DNA of 64,000 nucleotides, taken from positions 62,001 to 126,000 of the forward strand of contig CAUJHV010000006.1 in assembly GCA_963205115.1 (NCBI GenBank). The letters are read 5' to 3'. The position numbers and the translations under genes are program-made. Under the pieces are notes generated by a model, which was not told the DNA's origin, did no database searches, and saw nothing but the letters and a program-made list of their open reading frames with translations. Position 1 is the stretch's first letter. Every line of letters begins with the position of its first letter. Positions 41,118-52,272 of the stretch are shown piece by piece. The DNA comes from Pseudomonadota bacterium (lineage in GTDB: Bacteria > Pseudomonadota > Gammaproteobacteria > Burkholderiales > Burkholderiaceae_C).

Positions 41118-42914
41118 TCAACCCCGGCCCAGGAGCCGATCAGCCTCACGTCGCTGCCGCGCCGCGCGCGTCTGCTGAAGGGCCGGTTCCAGCTCGTCCA
41201 GCGCGGGCGGCACGGCGGCCTGGTCGACGAGCTGGCGTGCGGGCGAACCAAAGCTTTCGACTTCCAGCCGTTCGCGCAGTTCCGGCCACTCGCAATGGCC
41301 GTGTTCGGTGATCTCGCGGTCGAGCCAGCGGAACAGCTCGCCGTGCCAGGTCTCCAGGCTGCACAGCAGCTCGTGATCGACGGGGCCCAGGTCGTGCCAG
41401 AGCTGCGCGTGCAGCAGCAGGATGTGCGCGACGTTGTCCTGCGGCAGCCGCACCACGCGACGTCCGCCGACGGCGGGCAAGCGCGGCGCGGGTGCGCCCG
41501 CGGGCTTGCCGAAGCCGCGGCGGGAGCCGCCGCTGCCACCGCCGCCGCCGCGGGGTTCGCCCGCGGCGCGCGCCGGTGCCGGTGCCGCCGCGCGTCGCAG
41601 GCCCCAGCCGTCGCTGAGTTCGTCCGTGGACAGCCGCGCGGCCTGCGCCAGCTCGGCCAGGATCTGCGCCTTCAGCGCGCAGGCCGGCAGCGCGTTCCAC
41701 AGCGGGCGCGCCTGGGCCAGCAGCCGCGCGCGGCCTTCGGCGGTGTCCAGATCGGCGTCGGCCGAGGCCACGTCGACCAGCTGGCGCGACAGCGGCCGCG
41801 CACCCGCCACGGCCGCGTCGAAGGCCTCGGCCCCGCGCTCGCGCACGAAGGAGTCCGGGTCGTGTTCGGGCGGCAGGAACAGGAAGCGGAAGCTGCGCAG
41901 GTCGCTGACCAGCGGCAGCGCGGCCTCCAGCGCGCGGCCCGCGGCGCGCCGGCCGGCCGCGTCGCCGTCAAAGCTGAAGACGACATGGTCGGTGAAGCGC
42001 AGCAGCTTCTGCACGTGGTCGGGCGTGCAGGCCGTGCCCAGCGTGGCCACGGCATTGCCGAAGCCGCTCTGCGCCAGGGCCACCACGTCCATGTAGCCCT
42101 CGACCACCAGCGCATACCCTTTCTGGCGGATGGCCTGGCGGCCTTCGAAAAGCCCGTAGAGCTCGCGGCCCTTGACGAAGACCGGGGTTTCCGGGGAATT
42201 GAGGTATTTCGGCTCGCCGGCATCGATGACGCGGCCGCCGAAGCCGATCACCTCGCCCTTGGTCGAGCGGATCGGAAACATGATGCGGTCGCGGAAGCGG
42301 TCGTAGCGCTTCTGTGCCGGACCCTCGTCGCCCTGGACGATCACCAGCCCGCTGTCCACGAGCTGGGCATCTGCATAATCCCCGAACGCACTGGCCAGAT
42401 TGCGCCAGCCGTCGGGCGCATAACCCAGTCCGAAGTCACGCGCCACGCTGCCGGAAAGCCCCCGGCGCTTCAGATATTCGACGGCCTTGGGACTTTCCTT
42501 CAGCCGCTGCCGATAGTGTTCGGCGGCCTTTTCCAGCACGTCCGACAGGCTGCGGCGCTGCGCCTGTGCGGCTTCGGCGCGTTCGCGATCGGCGGGGTCG
42601 GTGGGGGCTTCGGGTACTTCCAGGCCCACTTGCTGGGCCAGATCGCGCAGGGCATCGACAAAACCCATGCCGGCGTGATTCATCAGAAAGCCGATGGCGT
42701 CGCCGTGGGCGCCGCAGCCGAAGCAGTGGTAGAACTGCTTGGCCGGGCTGACGCTGAAACTCGGCGACTTTTCGCCGTGAAAGGGGCAAAGCCCCATCAG
42801 GTTGGCGCCGCCCTTCTTGAGTTGGACGTGCCGGCCGACCACGTCGACGATATCGACGCGGGTCAGGACTTCCTGGATAAAACTGTCGGGGATCTGGCCG
42901 CGGGCTGCGCTCAC
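41118..42914 (-). CDS. dnaG: DNA primase DnaG
   Basis: 598 residues. The N-terminal CHC2 zinc finger (C-P-F-H-G-E-K-S-P-S-F..C-F-G-C-G) is followed by the catalytic core with TOPRIM motifs (V-V-E-G-Y-M-D-V-V, S-F-D-G-D-A-A-G), a Gly/Arg-rich linker (~455-480) and the helicase-binding C-terminal domain. It makes RNA primers at the fork through DnaB. GTG start at 42914, with no Shine-Dalgarno; a -10-like TAGACT lies only 7 bp upstream, so the mRNA might be leaderless. dnaG-rpoD is the macromolecular synthesis order, but rpsU is missing upstream. Confidence 0.96.
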   Translation of the reverse strand: MSAARGQIPDSFIQEVLTRVDIVDVVGRHVQLKKGGANLMGLCPFHGEKSPSFSVSPAKQFYHCFGCGAHGDAIGFLMNHAGMGFVDALRDLAQQVGLEVPEAPTDPADRERAEAAQAQRRSLSDVLEKAAEHYRQRLKESPKAVEYLKRRGLSGSVARDFGLGYAPDGWRNLASAFGDYADAQLVDSGLVIVQGDEGPAQKRYDRFRDRIMFPIRSTKGEVIGFGGRVIDAGEPKYLNSPETPVFVKGRELYGLFEGRQAIRQKGYALVVEGYMDVVALAQSGFGNAVATLGTACTPDHVQKLLRFTDHVVFSFDGDAAGRRAAGRALEAALPLVSDLRSFRFLFLPPEHDPDSFVRERGAEAFDAAVAGARPLSRQLVDVASADADLDTAEGRARLLAQARPLWNALPACALKAQILAELAQAARLSTDELSDGWGLRRAAAPAPARAAGEPRGGGGGSGGSRRGFGKPAGAPAPRLPAVGGRRVVRLPQDNVAHILLLHAQLWHDLGPVDHELLCSLETWHGELFRWLDREITEHGHCEWPELRERLEVESFGSPARQLVDQAAVPPALDELEPALQQTRAARQRREADRLLGRG

Positions 42915-43077
42915 GCGCCGAGTCTACCGGGCCCTGAACCCACAGGGCCGCCGCGGGGGGCGGCGAGGCAGGCCATGGGCGGCCTGCGCGGGGGTGCTGC
43001 GGGCTGCGTCTCACGCCGCGCCCGGTCGGTCCGCAAGGCGGGACAGGACCGGGCAGCGCGTGGAGAACCCGGCTGCG

Positions 43078-43386
43078 TCAGATCGCGAAGTCGGACAGCT
43101 GCTTGCCGGTGGCCAGGGCGGCCTTCAGCCACTTGGGCTGCAGGCCGCGGCCGCTCCAGGTTTCGCCGGTGGCGGCATTGCGGTACTTCGCAGCGACCTT
43201 GCCGCCGGACTTGGGGCCGCGCGTGGCCGCGGGCGCCCGCGCACTCAGGTCGGACAGGCTCAGGCCGTGTTGGGACATCAGTGCCCTGACCTGCGCGATG
43301 GCGGAGGACTTTTCCTCGCGCTGCGCATCGGCAATCTGCTTTTCAATAGCGGCTTTCTGGGCGAGCAGTTCAGCAACGGTGGCCAT
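43078..43386 (-). CDS. H-NS family nucleoid protein (short type)
   Basis: 102 residues: a coiled-coil oligomerisation helix (L-L-A-Q-K-A-A-I-E-K-Q-I-A-D-A-Q-R-E-E) and a C-terminal DNA-binding box Y-R-N-A-A-T-G-E-T-W-S-G-R-G-L-Q-P-K-W-L. It silences AT-rich, often acquired DNA such as the island at 17690-18970, though no link is shown. The ATG at 43386 has GGAG at good spacing (7 bases), better than the ATG two codons earlier at 43392. A clear promoter lies upstream. Confidence 0.93.
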   Translation of the reverse strand: MATVAELLAQKAAIEKQIADAQREEKSSAIAQVRALMSQHGLSLSDLSARAPAATRGPKSGGKVAAKYRNAATGETWSGRGLQPKWLKAALATGKQLSDFAI

Positions 43387-43423
43387 GGACATTCTCCGGT
43401 AAGGATTCAACGACGGGGCGGAG

Positions 43424-43454
43424 TATATAGCCACAGAGGTGATCGAATCGTCAA
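43424..43454 (-). promoter_or_regulatory. Promoter of the H-NS gene
   Basis: Minus-strand TTGACG (43454-43449) and TATATA/TATACT (43429-43423) at 18-20 base spacing, about 40 bp before the ATG in an AT-rich patch. Good sigma-70 promoter candidate. Confidence 0.6.
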
Positions 43455-43608
43455 ATAACGATTGAGATGGCCCCTAATCCATATTGACGTCCGGAAAATT
43501 CCCGGCTCTCGGCCTCCGCGCCGGCGTTACATCTGTCCGGTTACCCCATTTGACGGCACGACCGCTGCGCGAGGCTGACCGCGAACAGCCATCCCATGCA
43601 TGATTCGG

Positions 43609-43881
43609 TTATGCGCTCGGTGGCACATAACCCTGCGGCTTATCGGCACCGTCGCCGAAGAAGAACAACTCCATCTGGCGTGCCAGGTATTGCCGGGCGC
43701 GCGCATCCGCCAGATTCAACCGGTTTTCGTTGACCAGCATGGTCTGGTGGCGCTTCCACTGCTCGAAAGCCTCCTTGGAGACGCTGTCGTAGATGCGTTT
43801 GCCGAGTTCGCCGGGATACGGCGGAAAGTCCAGTCCCTCGGCTTCCTTCTTCAGGTGTATGCATTGAACCAGGCGTGCCAT
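43609..43881 (-). CDS. yggX: Probable Fe(2+)-trafficking protein YggX
   Basis: 90 residues, normal length. Family marks: M-A-R-L-V-Q-C with the redox-active Cys, [15 protein letters not shown] and [12 protein letters not shown]. It protects Fe-S enzymes against superoxide. Start ATG at 43881, 17 bp after argA, so probably co-transcribed with it. The frame stays open far upstream through argA, but that part is a shadow. Confidence 0.96.
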   Translation of the reverse strand: MARLVQCIHLKKEAEGLDFPPYPGELGKRIYDSVSKEAFEQWKRHQTMLVNENRLNLADARARQYLARQMELFFFGDGADKPQGYVPPSA

Positions 43882-43898
43882 GGCATTTCTCCGTCGTT

Positions 43899-45251
43899 TC
43901 AGTTCAGGGTCTTGACCAGGACCTGCGAGCGCCGGTCCCAGTTGTATTTGCGTTTGCGGGCTTCGGGCAGCCAATCGGGATCGACCTGCTGGAAGCCGCG
44001 TTTGATGAACCAGTGCATGGTGCGCGTGGTCAGCACGAAGATACTGCTCAGGCCCATGGCACGGGCGCGCTGTTCGATGCGCTTGAGCAGCCGCTCGCCA
44101 TCGCCCTGGCTCTGCGACAGCGGCGAGACCGTCAGCGCGGCCATCTCGGCGGTGCGCGACTCGGTGTAGGGGTAGAGCGCCGCGCAGCCGAAGATCACGC
44201 CGTCGTGTTCGATGATGGTGTAGTTGGCGATGTCGCGTTCGATTTCGGTGCGCTCGCGGCGCACCAGCGTGCCGTCGCGCTCGAAGGGTTCGATCAGCTG
44301 CACGATGCCGGCCACGTCGTCGGAGCTGGCCTCGCGCAGGCTTTCCAGCTTCTCGTCGACCACCATCGTGCCGATGCCGTCGTGCGTGTAGACCTCCATC
44401 AGCAGCGCGCCATCGGTGGCGAACGGCAGGATGTGCGAACGCTCCACACCCGCGTGGCAGGCCTTGACGCAATGCTGCAGGTAGAAGCCCACGTCGGTGG
44501 GGCCGGTGGGGCGCGGCGCGGCGGCCAGCATGCGCTCGGCATCGGCCAGCGAGAGCTCGGTGTCGATGGGACTCTCGGCGTCCGCCGGGTTTTCGCGCAC
44601 GCCTTGCAGCTCGGTCAGGAACAGCAGCTTGTCGGCCTGCAACGCGATGGCGCTGGAGGTGGCGACCTCCTCCATCGTCAGGTTGAAGGCCTCGCCGGTG
44701 GGCGAAAAGCCGAAGGGGCTCAGCAGCACCACGGCGCCGTTGTCCATCGCACCGCGGATGGCCGCCGCATCCACCTTGCGCACCACGCCGCTGTGGCCGA
44801 AGTCCACGCCGTCGACGATGCCCACGGGCCGCGCCGTCAGGAAATTGCCCGACACCACGCGCACGGTGGCATTGGCCATCGGCGTGTTGGGCAGGCCTTG
44901 CGAGAAGGCCGCCTCGATCTCGAAGCGCAGCTGGCCGGCGGCTTCCTGCGCGCAGTCCAGCGCCACGGCATCGGTGATGCGGATGCCGTGGCTGAAGCGC
45001 TCGGGGTGGCCCTTGGCGCGCAGCTGCTCGCTGACCTGCGGGCGGAAGCCGTGCACCAGCACGATGCGGATGCCCATGGCGTGCAGGATGGCCAGGTCCT
45101 GCACGAAGGCGCTGAGCTTGCCTGCGGCGATGGCTTCGCCGGCCAGGCCGATGACGAAGGTCTCGCCCTTGTAGGCGTGGATGTATGGCGCCACCGAGCG
45201 GAACCAGGGCACGAAGGTGTGCGGGAAGACGAGACTGCTGGTGGCGTTCAT
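43899..45251 (-). CDS. argA: N-acetylglutamate synthase
   Basis: 450 residues. An N-terminal amino-acid-kinase-like domain ([24 protein letters not shown]) is joined to a C-terminal GNAT domain ([20 protein letters not shown]). It catalyses acetyl-CoA + glutamate to N-acetylglutamate, the first step of arginine synthesis; the kinase domain is regulatory and senses arginine in this class. Start ATG at 45251, divergent from hrpA over 104 bp. Confidence 0.95.
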   Translation of the reverse strand: MNATSSLVFPHTFVPWFRSVAPYIHAYKGETFVIGLAGEAIAAGKLSAFVQDLAILHAMGIRIVLVHGFRPQVSEQLRAKGHPERFSHGIRITDAVALDCAQEAAGQLRFEIEAAFSQGLPNTPMANATVRVVSGNFLTARPVGIVDGVDFGHSGVVRKVDAAAIRGAMDNGAVVLLSPFGFSPTGEAFNLTMEEVATSSAIALQADKLLFLTELQGVRENPADAESPIDTELSLADAERMLAAAPRPTGPTDVGFYLQHCVKACHAGVERSHILPFATDGALLMEVYTHDGIGTMVVDEKLESLREASSDDVAGIVQLIEPFERDGTLVRRERTEIERDIANYTIIEHDGVIFGCAALYPYTESRTAEMAALTVSPLSQSQGDGERLLKRIEQRARAMGLSSIFVLTTRTMHWFIKRGFQQVDPDWLPEARKRKYNWDRRSQVLVKTLN

Positions 45252-45355
45252 GGGCCGGGGATTGTGCCGCACGGGGGGGGGTGGCAGCGCCCTGGCAGGG
45301 ACAGCGCGGGCCCGCGCCCGGCAGCCGATGCGGCGGCGCCGATAATCGCGGCCCC

Positions 45356-48300
45356 GTGAATGCATCCCAGGCCCCGCGCGAGCGCGCGGTGACGGCCCAT
45401 CCCGTCCCCCCGATCACCTACCCCGAATCGCTGCCGGTTTCCGCCCGGCGCGAGGAGATCGCGCGGGCGGTGCACGACCACCCCGTCGTCATCGTCTGCG
45501 GGGAGACCGGCTCGGGCAAGACCACGCAGCTGCCCAAGATCGCGCTGGAGCTCGGCCGCGGCATCGGCGCCGGCGGCAAGGGGCTGATCGGCCACACGCA
45601 GCCGCGGCGCATCGCCGCGTCCAGCGTGGCCAAGCGCATCGCCGAGGAGCTGAATTCGCCGCTGGGCGAGGTGGTCGGCTACAAGGTGCGCTTCCAGGAC
45701 CGCCTGCAGCGCGGCGCCAGCGTCAAGCTGATGACCGACGGCATCCTGCTGGCCGAGACGCAGACCGATCCGCTGCTCAAGGCCTACGACACGCTGATCA
45801 TCGACGAGGCGCACGAGCGCAGCCTCAACATCGATTTCCTGCTGGGCTACCTGCGCCAGATCCTGCCGCGCCGGCCGGACCTGAAGATCATCGTCACCTC
45901 GGCCACGATCGATGCCGACCGCTTTGCGCGGCACTTCGCCATGCCGCGCAAGGCCGCGGGCGCACCCGCGGGCGAGGGCCAGGTGGACCAGGCCGGCGTC
46001 GAATGGATTCCCGCGCCGGTGATCCAGGTCTCCGGGCGGCTGTTCCCGGTGGAGCAGCGCTGGCGGCCCTTCGATCCGGACGACAAGCAGCGCGACCTGA
46101 ACGACGCCATCGCCGATGCGGTGGACGAACTCTGGCGTGGTGGATCGCGCGGCGACATCCTCGTCTTCCTGCCCGGCGAGCGCGAGATCCGCGAGGCCGC
46201 CGATCACCTGCGCAAGCACCTGGCCGCGGCCAAGGAGCCGCAGCGTGGCGGCCCGCCGGCGGACATCCTGCCGCTGTTCGCCCGCCTGTCGCAGGCCGAG
46301 CAGGACCGCGTCTTCAACCCCGGCAACGGCCGGCGCATCGTGCTGGCCACCAACGTGGCCGAGACCTCGCTGACGGTGCCGGGCATCCGCTACGTCATCG
46401 ATTCCGGCCTGGCGCGTGTCAAACGCTACAGCTACCGCAACAAGGTCGAGCAGCTGCTGGTCGAGCCCATCAGCCAGGCGGCGGCCAACCAGCGCGCGGG
46501 CCGCTGCGGCCGCGTGGCCGACGGCATCTGCATCCGCCTGTACGACGAGGCCGATTTCGCCGGCCGCCCGCGCTTCACCGACCCGGAAATCCTGCGCTCC
46601 TCGCTGGCGGGCGTGATCCTGCGCATGAAGTCGTTGCGCCTGGGGTCGGTCGAAGAATTTCCCTTCCTCGAGGCGCCGCCGCGCAAGGCCATCTCGGACG
46701 GCTATGCGCTGCTGGGCGAGCTCAATGCGGTGGACGACGACAACGAGCTCACGCCCATCGGCAAGGAGCTCTCGCGTCTGCCGCTGGACCCGCGCGTGGG
46801 CCGCATGATCCTGGAGGCGCGCGACCGCCAGGCGCTGGAGGAGGTGCTGGTCATTGCCTCGGCGCTGAGCGTGCAGGACGCGCGCGACCGCCCGCTGGAA
46901 GCGCAGCAGGCCGCCGACGAGAAACACCGCAAGTTCGACGACGAGAAGTCCGAATTCATGGGCTATCTCAAACTCTGGAAATGGATAGAAGAAGGCCGCG
47001 GTGTGCATGGCCACGCCGGCGCGGCGGCGCAGAAGGTCGACAGCCACAAGCTCAGCAACCGCCAGCAGGAGCAGCGCCTGCGCGAGAGCTTCGTCAACCC
47101 GCGCAAGGTGCGCGAATGGCGCGACATCCACACGCAGCTGCACACGGTGGTGGCCGAACACGGCTGGCGGCTCAACGGCTCGCCCGCGACCTACGAGCAG
47201 ATCCACCTGTCGATGCTGGCCGGGCTGCTGGGCAACCTGGGCTGCAAGAGCGATGACGAGGACTGGTACCTCGGCGCCCGCGGCATCAAGTTCTGGCGCC
47301 ATCCCGGCGCGCACCTGAGCAAGAAACCCGGCCGCTGGCTGGTGGCCGCCGAGCTGGTCGAGACCACGCGCCTGTTCGGCCGCGGCCTGGCGGCGATCGA
47401 GCCGCAGTGGATTCCCGGCATCGCCGGCCACCTGCTGAAGAAGCAGCTGCTCGAGCCGCACTGGGAGAAAAAGGCCGCGGAGGTGATCGCGCTGGAGCGC
47501 GCCACGCTGTACGGCATCGTCATCTACAACAACCGGCGCGTGAACTACGGGCTGGTGGATCCGCCCGCGGCGCGCGAGATATTCATCCGCGAAGCCCTGG
47601 TGCAGGGCGAGTGGGAGACGCCGCTGCCCTTCCTGGCCGCGAACCAGAAGCTGATCCGCCAGGTCGAGGACCTGGAGCACAAGTCGCGCCGCCAGGACGT
47701 GCTGGTGGACGACGAACTCATCTTCGCGTTCTACGACCAGCAGCTGCCGCAGGACGTGTGTTCCGGCACCACGCTGGAGCACTGGTACCGCGAAGAGTCG
47801 CGGCGCCAGCCCAAGCTGCTGCTGCTGACACGCGACGAGCTGATGCGGCACGAGGCCGCGGGCATCACCAGCGCGGCCTTCCCGAAGACCGTGCGCCTGG
47901 GCGGCATCGATTGCGCGGCCACCTATCTGCACCAGCCGGGCGACCCCAAGGACGGCCTGACGGTGACGGTGCCGATCTATGCGCTCAACCAGGTCAGCGA
48001 AGAGCGCTGCGACTGGCTGGTGCCGGGCATGCTGAAGGACAAGGTGCTGGCGCTGGTGAAGAGCCTGCACCAGCGGCCACGTTCGCGGCTGCTGCCGTTG
48101 CCGGACTATGCGGCGGAGTTCTGCGCGCTGGCGCCCTTCGGCCAGGGCGGCCTGGTCGATGCGCTGCTGAAGGCCGTGCGTGATCGCACGCAGCTGGCCG
48201 TGCAGCGCAACGACTTCAAGCTGGAGACGCTGTCGGCGCACCACTTCATGAACATCCGCGTGGTCGACGAACACGGCCGGCAGCTGGCGATGGGCCGGCA

Positions 48301-49429
48301 TCTGGCCGCGCTGAAGGCGGAGTGGGGCGGGCAGGCGCGGTCGGCCTTCCAGGCGCTGGCGGCGCTGAAGCTGCCAGCGGCGGCGCGTGCGGATCAAGGG
48401 CCCGGCGACGATTCGTCGACCGCCGCAGCCGCGACGGCTTCTGGCGATCGCCCCGGCTCGGCGCGTGGTGGCCCGGCGCAGGCCGTGGCGCGCCTCGCGG
48501 CCGGGTCCGCACCGGCGTCGGGCGGCAAGGGTGTGACCGCGCAGGTGATGCCGGCGCCGGCCGCGCCGCCGCCCGCGGCCAGCCAGGCGCACACGGCCTG
48601 GACCTTCGGCGAGCTGCCCGAGCTGCTGGAGCTGCGCAAGGGCGGGCAGACGCTGATCGGCTTTCCCGCGCTCATCGACAAGGGCACACACGTCGAGATC
48701 GAGGTCTTCGACGAGCCGGACGTGGCGGCCTTGCGGCACCGCGGCGGCCTGCGGCGCCTGGTGGCGCTGCAGATCAAGGAGCCGCTGAAATACCTCGAGA
48801 AGAACATTCCCGATCTGCAGAAGATGGCCGCGGCTTATCTGGGCCTGGGCACGATGGAAGAGCTGCGCGGCCAGATCATCGACATCGCGCTGGACCGCGC
48901 CTTCCTGGGCGACCCGCTGCCCACCGACGAGCGCACGTTCAAGCTGCGCGTCGACGAAGGCCGCGCGCGGCTGACGCTGATCGCCCAGGAAGTGGCGCGC
49001 CTGACGGGCACGGTGCTGGCGGCCTACGCCACCGCGGCACGCAAGCTCAAGGACAGCCGCCCGCCCAAGGACGTGGCCGACGACATCGCCGCGCAGCTGC
49101 AGCGGCTGTGCGGCAAGCGATTCCTGCTGGAGACGCCCTGGGCGGCGTTGCATCACCTGCCGCGTTATCTGCAGGCCGTCACGCTGCGCCTGGACAAGCT
49201 GCGCGCCGATCCGGCCCGCGACGCCTCGCGCCTGGCCGAGCTGCGGCCGCTGGAGCAGCGCTGGCTCAAGCGCGTGATCGAGCGCAAGGGCCAGGCCGAT
49301 GCGCGGCTGGACGAATACCGCTGGCTGCTGGAGGAATTGCGCGTGAGCCTGTTCGCGCAGGAGCTGCGCACGCCGCAGCCGGTGAGCGTCAAGCGGCTGG
49401 ACAAGGCCTGGGCCCAGCTGTCTAGCTGA
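45356..49429 (+). CDS. hrpA: ATP-dependent RNA helicase HrpA
   Basis: 1357 residues. DEAH-box helicase: Walker [10 protein letters not shown] (49-57), D-E-A-H (150-153), T-S-A-T-I-D, and motif [10 protein letters not shown], then HA2, OB-fold and the long HrpA-specific C-terminal domain (DUF3418). A low-complexity Ala/Gly/Pro insert (~1005-1065) interrupts the C-terminal part. HrpA resolves collided or stalled ribosomes on mRNA in E. coli. I start at the GTG at 45356; the open frame further up overlaps argA and lacks homology. Confidence 0.95.
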   Translation: MNASQAPRERAVTAHPVPPITYPESLPVSARREEIARAVHDHPVVIVCGETGSGKTTQLPKIALELGRGIGAGGKGLIGHTQPRRIAASSVAKRIAEELNSPLGEVVGYKVRFQDRLQRGASVKLMTDGILLAETQTDPLLKAYDTLIIDEAHERSLNIDFLLGYLRQILPRRPDLKIIVTSATIDADRFARHFAMPRKAAGAPAGEGQVDQAGVEWIPAPVIQVSGRLFPVEQRWRPFDPDDKQRDLNDAIADAVDELWRGGSRGDILVFLPGEREIREAADHLRKHLAAAKEPQRGGPPADILPLFARLSQAEQDRVFNPGNGRRIVLATNVAETSLTVPGIRYVIDSGLARVKRYSYRNKVEQLLVEPISQAAANQRAGRCGRVADGICIRLYDEADFAGRPRFTDPEILRSSLAGVILRMKSLRLGSVEEFPFLEAPPRKAISDGYALLGELNAVDDDNELTPIGKELSRLPLDPRVGRMILEARDRQALEEVLVIASALSVQDARDRPLEAQQAADEKHRKFDDEKSEFMGYLKLWKWIEEGRGVHGHAGAAAQKVDSHKLSNRQQEQRLRESFVNPRKVREWRDIHTQLHTVVAEHGWRLNGSPATYEQIHLSMLAGLLGNLGCKSDDEDWYLGARGIKFWRHPGAHLSKKPGRWLVAAELVETTRLFGRGLAAIEPQWIPGIAGHLLKKQLLEPHWEKKAAEVIALERATLYGIVIYNNRRVNYGLVDPPAAREIFIREALVQGEWETPLPFLAANQKLIRQVEDLEHKSRRQDVLVDDELIFAFYDQQLPQDVCSGTTLEHWYREESRRQPKLLLLTRDELMRHEAAGITSAAFPKTVRLGGIDCAATYLHQPGDPKDGLTVTVPIYALNQVSEERCDWLVPGMLKDKVLALVKSLHQRPRSRLLPLPDYAAEFCALAPFGQGGLVDALLKAVRDRTQLAVQRNDFKLETLSAHHFMNIRVVDEHGRQLAMGRHLAALKAEWGGQARSAFQALAALKLPAAARADQGPGDDSSTAAAATASGDRPGSARGGPAQAVARLAAGSAPASGGKGVTAQVMPAPAAPPPAASQAHTAWTFGELPELLELRKGGQTLIGFPALIDKGTHVEIEVFDEPDVAALRHRGGLRRLVALQIKEPLKYLEKNIPDLQKMAAAYLGLGTMEELRGQIIDIALDRAFLGDPLPTDERTFKLRVDEGRARLTLIAQEVARLTGTVLAAYATAARKLKDSRPPKDVADDIAAQLQRLCGKRFLLETPWAALHHLPRYLQAVTLRLDKLRADPARDASRLAELRPLEQRWLKRVIERKGQADARLDEYRWLLEELRVSLFAQELRTPQPVSVKRLDKAWAQLSS

Positions 49430-49513
49430 GCCGCTTCGGACGGCCCGCCGAGCGCCGGGCTTGATCTTCGTCAGTTCCGCGTAACTGCGTTTAGGGGGTC
49501 GCGCTGACGATTT

Positions 49514-49525
49514 AGGGTTTACCCT
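49514..49525. promoter_or_regulatory. Palindrome before the Pat-type gene
   Basis: AGGGT-TT-ACCCT, a 5+5 inverted repeat, with a second TTTAGGG about 20 bp upstream (49490-49496). If the GTG at 49570 is the true start it lies 45 bp upstream and could be an operator; if the TTG at 49525 is used it overlaps the start. Confidence 0.4.
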
Positions 49526-49569
49526 TGTCAGTATTCGTCGCGGACCCTTCTGCCGGACAGAAACACACT

Positions 49570-52272
49570 GTGGACAAACACTACCTCAACCCGCTCTTCT
49601 GCCCCGAATCCATCGTCGTCTTCGCCGGCGACCCCACACTGGCGCCGGAACACGCGTCGCGCTCGACGCAGGCGCGTGCGCTGCTGGACGCGCTGGCCGC
49701 GGGTGGCTTCAAGGGCACGATCGCGTACCTGGACATCGCGATGACCGGCACGCTGGCCGACCTGGCGGCGTCGCGGGCCGACCTGGCCATCATCGCGCTG
49801 CCGCCCGAGCAGATCGCCGCGGCGCTGGAAGTCGCGGGCCGCATCCGGGCGCGCGCGGCGTTGGTGATTTCCGCCGGCCTGGACGGCGAGCACTGCGCGA
49901 AGCTGCACGCCATCGCCAAGCGGGCCGGCATGCTTTTGCTGGGCCCCAACAGCCTGGGCTTCCAGCGGCCGGCGCTGGGCCTGAATGCCAGTGCCGCCGG
50001 CGCCATGGGCCCGGCCGGGCCGCTGGCGCTGGTCTCGCAATCGGGCGCGCTGACGACCAGCATCCTGGACTGGGCGCGCACGGCGGGCGTGAGCTTCTCC
50101 ACCGTCGTCTCGCTGGGCCCCAACACGCAGGTCGATCTGCCGCAGGTGCTGGACTTCCTGGCCAACGACGGCGCCACGCAGAGCATCTTGATCTACATGG
50201 AAGGCATCCACCACGCGCGGCGCTTCATGAGCGCACTGCGCGCGGCGGCTTATGCCAAGCCGGTGGTGGTGATGAAGTCCGGCCGCGCGCCGGCCGCCAC
50301 GCGCGCGGCGCTGACGCACTCGGCCGCGATCGTCGGCACCGACGATGTCTTCGAAGCCGCGCTGCGCCGCGCCGGCGCGGTGCGCGTGCGTGTGTTCACG
50401 CAGCTGTTCTCGGCGGCGCGCTGCCTGGCTTCGCGCTACCGGCCGGTCGGCAAGCGTCTGGCCGTGGTGACCAACGGCGGCGGCCCGGGTGTGCTGGCCG
50501 CCGACTGGATGAACGAGATCGGCCTGGAGCTGGGCCATCTGGGCGCCGAGTCGATCGCCGCGCTGGCGCCCAAGCTGTCGCCGCATGCGGCGCTGGACGA
50601 GCTGATCGACCTGGGCGAAGACGCCGGCCCCGACGAGTTCGAGGCCGCGCTGAAGAGCTGCGCGCAGGATTCGGGCGTCGACGGCGCGCTGGTCGTGTTT
50701 TCGCCCAAGCCCGGCAGCGACGCGCTGGCCATTGCCAAGCGCGTGGCCGAACAGGTGCGCAGCATCGGCAAACCGCTGCTGACCAGCTGGATGGGCGACG
50801 CCACGGTGCTGCATGCGCGCGAAACACTCAGCGCGGCCGGCGTGCCGAGTTTCCGCACGCCCGAGGCCGCGGCGGACGCCTTCGGCAACATCGCCAACTT
50901 CTATCAGAACCAGCAGCTGCTGCAGCAGACACCGCCGCCGCGCTCGACCCTGGCGCAGCCCGATCTGGAAGGCGCACGGCTGCTCATCGAAGGTGTGCTC
51001 ACCGAGCGCCGCCGCGTGTTGACCGAGATGGAATCCAAGGCGCTGCTGGCGGCCTTCCACATCCCGGTCACGCGCACGATGCTCGCGCACACGGCCAACG
51101 AAGCGATGCTGATTGCCAGCCAGCTGGGTTATCCCGTGGCGCTGAAGATCGATTCGCCCGACATCAGCCACAAGAGTGACGTGCAGGGCGTGGTGTTGAA
51201 CGTGGGCAGCGCCACCCAGGTGCGCGATGTCTTCGTCGAGATGCTGGCGCGCGTGGCGCGCATCGAGCCCCAGGCGCGCATCAACGGCGTGACGATCCAG
51301 CCGATGGCTACCAAGCGCCGCGGCCGCGAGATCTTCATCGGCCTGACCACCGACGAAGCCTTCGGCCCGGTGGTGACCTTCGGCGCCGGCGGCACGATGG
51401 TCGAGCTGATCGCCGACCGCGCGATGGAATTGCCGCCGCTGAACCAGTTCCTGGCGAGGCGCCTGATCGAGCGCGCACGCGTGGCCGAGATGCTGGGCGG
51501 CTGGCGCGGCGCGGAGCCGGCGGACCTGGCGTCTGTGGAGCAGATCCTGCTGCGGGTCTCGGAGATGGTCTGCGAGCTGCCGCAGCTGCGCGAGATGGAC
51601 ATCAACCCCATCATCGTCGACGAAAACGGCGCGGTGGCGGTGGATGCACGCATCGTCATCGACCACGCGCCGCCCACGGCGCACGACTACGCGCACCTGG
51701 CCATCCTGCCGTACCCGGCCGCGCACGAGAGCGAATGGCCGATGAAGGGCGGCGGCATGTACACCATCCGCCCGATCCGCCCGGACGACGCCGACATGCT
51801 GCAGGCCTTCGTGCGCAACATGTCCCAGGAGAGCCGCTACTTCCGCTTCGCCAGCACGATGCAGGAACTGCCGGCACGCATGCTGGCGCGCTACACGCTG
51901 ATCGATTACGACCGCGAGATGGCGCTGGTGGCCGTGCTGCGCGACCGCCAGGCTTCACCGGCGGTGGACGGCCAGGAGCCGGTGTTCGTGGAACGCGAGC
52001 GCATCATTGGCGTGTCGCGCTACATCACCAACCCCGACCGCACGACCTGCGAATTCAGCCTGGCCGTGGGCGATGATTTCAAGGGTCAGGGCTTGGGGTC
52101 GCGGCTGATGCTGTCGATCGCGGACTTTGCGCGCAGCAAGGGGCTGGAGCAGATCGAAGGCCTGGTGCTGTCCAACAACCCCAACATGCTGCGCCTGATG
52201 AAGGGCCTGGGCTACGAGCAGCGGGAGTTTCCGGAAGACCCGGACTTCAAGCTGGTGGTCAAGACGCTGTAG
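49570..52272 (+). CDS. Pat/PatZ-type protein acetyltransferase (acyl-CoA synthetase NDP-forming + GNAT)
   Basis: 900 residues from GTG 49570 (M-D-K-H-Y-L-N-P-L-F-C-P-E-S-I), where family homology begins; a TTG at 49525 would add 15 residues. Order: CoA-binding Rossmann domain (L-L-G-P-N-S-L-G-F), succinyl-CoA-ligase-like domains (S-Q-S-G-A-L, H-S-A-A-I-V-G-T-D), an ATP-grasp domain (A-L-K-I-D-S-P-D-I-S-H-K-S-D, E-M-D-I-N-P-I) and a C-terminal GNAT domain (G-D-D-F-K-G-Q-G-L-G-S-R-L-M). The family lysine-acetylates acetyl-CoA synthetase and others, with the large part as CoA-sensing regulator. The phospho-His of active ligases sits in the T-H-S-A-A-I context. Confidence 0.9.
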   Translation: MDKHYLNPLFCPESIVVFAGDPTLAPEHASRSTQARALLDALAAGGFKGTIAYLDIAMTGTLADLAASRADLAIIALPPEQIAAALEVAGRIRARAALVISAGLDGEHCAKLHAIAKRAGMLLLGPNSLGFQRPALGLNASAAGAMGPAGPLALVSQSGALTTSILDWARTAGVSFSTVVSLGPNTQVDLPQVLDFLANDGATQSILIYMEGIHHARRFMSALRAAAYAKPVVVMKSGRAPAATRAALTHSAAIVGTDDVFEAALRRAGAVRVRVFTQLFSAARCLASRYRPVGKRLAVVTNGGGPGVLAADWMNEIGLELGHLGAESIAALAPKLSPHAALDELIDLGEDAGPDEFEAALKSCAQDSGVDGALVVFSPKPGSDALAIAKRVAEQVRSIGKPLLTSWMGDATVLHARETLSAAGVPSFRTPEAAADAFGNIANFYQNQQLLQQTPPPRSTLAQPDLEGARLLIEGVLTERRRVLTEMESKALLAAFHIPVTRTMLAHTANEAMLIASQLGYPVALKIDSPDISHKSDVQGVVLNVGSATQVRDVFVEMLARVARIEPQARINGVTIQPMATKRRGREIFIGLTTDEAFGPVVTFGAGGTMVELIADRAMELPPLNQFLARRLIERARVAEMLGGWRGAEPADLASVEQILLRVSEMVCELPQLREMDINPIIVDENGAVAVDARIVIDHAPPTAHDYAHLAILPYPAAHESEWPMKGGGMYTIRPIRPDDADMLQAFVRNMSQESRYFRFASTMQELPARMLARYTLIDYDREMALVAVLRDRQASPAVDGQEPVFVERERIIGVSRYITNPDRTTCEFSLAVGDDFKGQGLGSRLMLSIADFARSKGLEQIEGLVLSNNPNMLRLMKGLGYEQREFPEDPDFKLVVKTL

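Noticed and set aside
43609..45417. 602-codon frame ending in YggX
   Set aside because: Only the last 90 codons match a family; the rest is argA read in the wrong frame.
45248..49156. 1302-codon minus-strand frame opposite hrpA
   Set aside because: High-GC shadow; hrpA on the plus strand has all helicase motifs in order.
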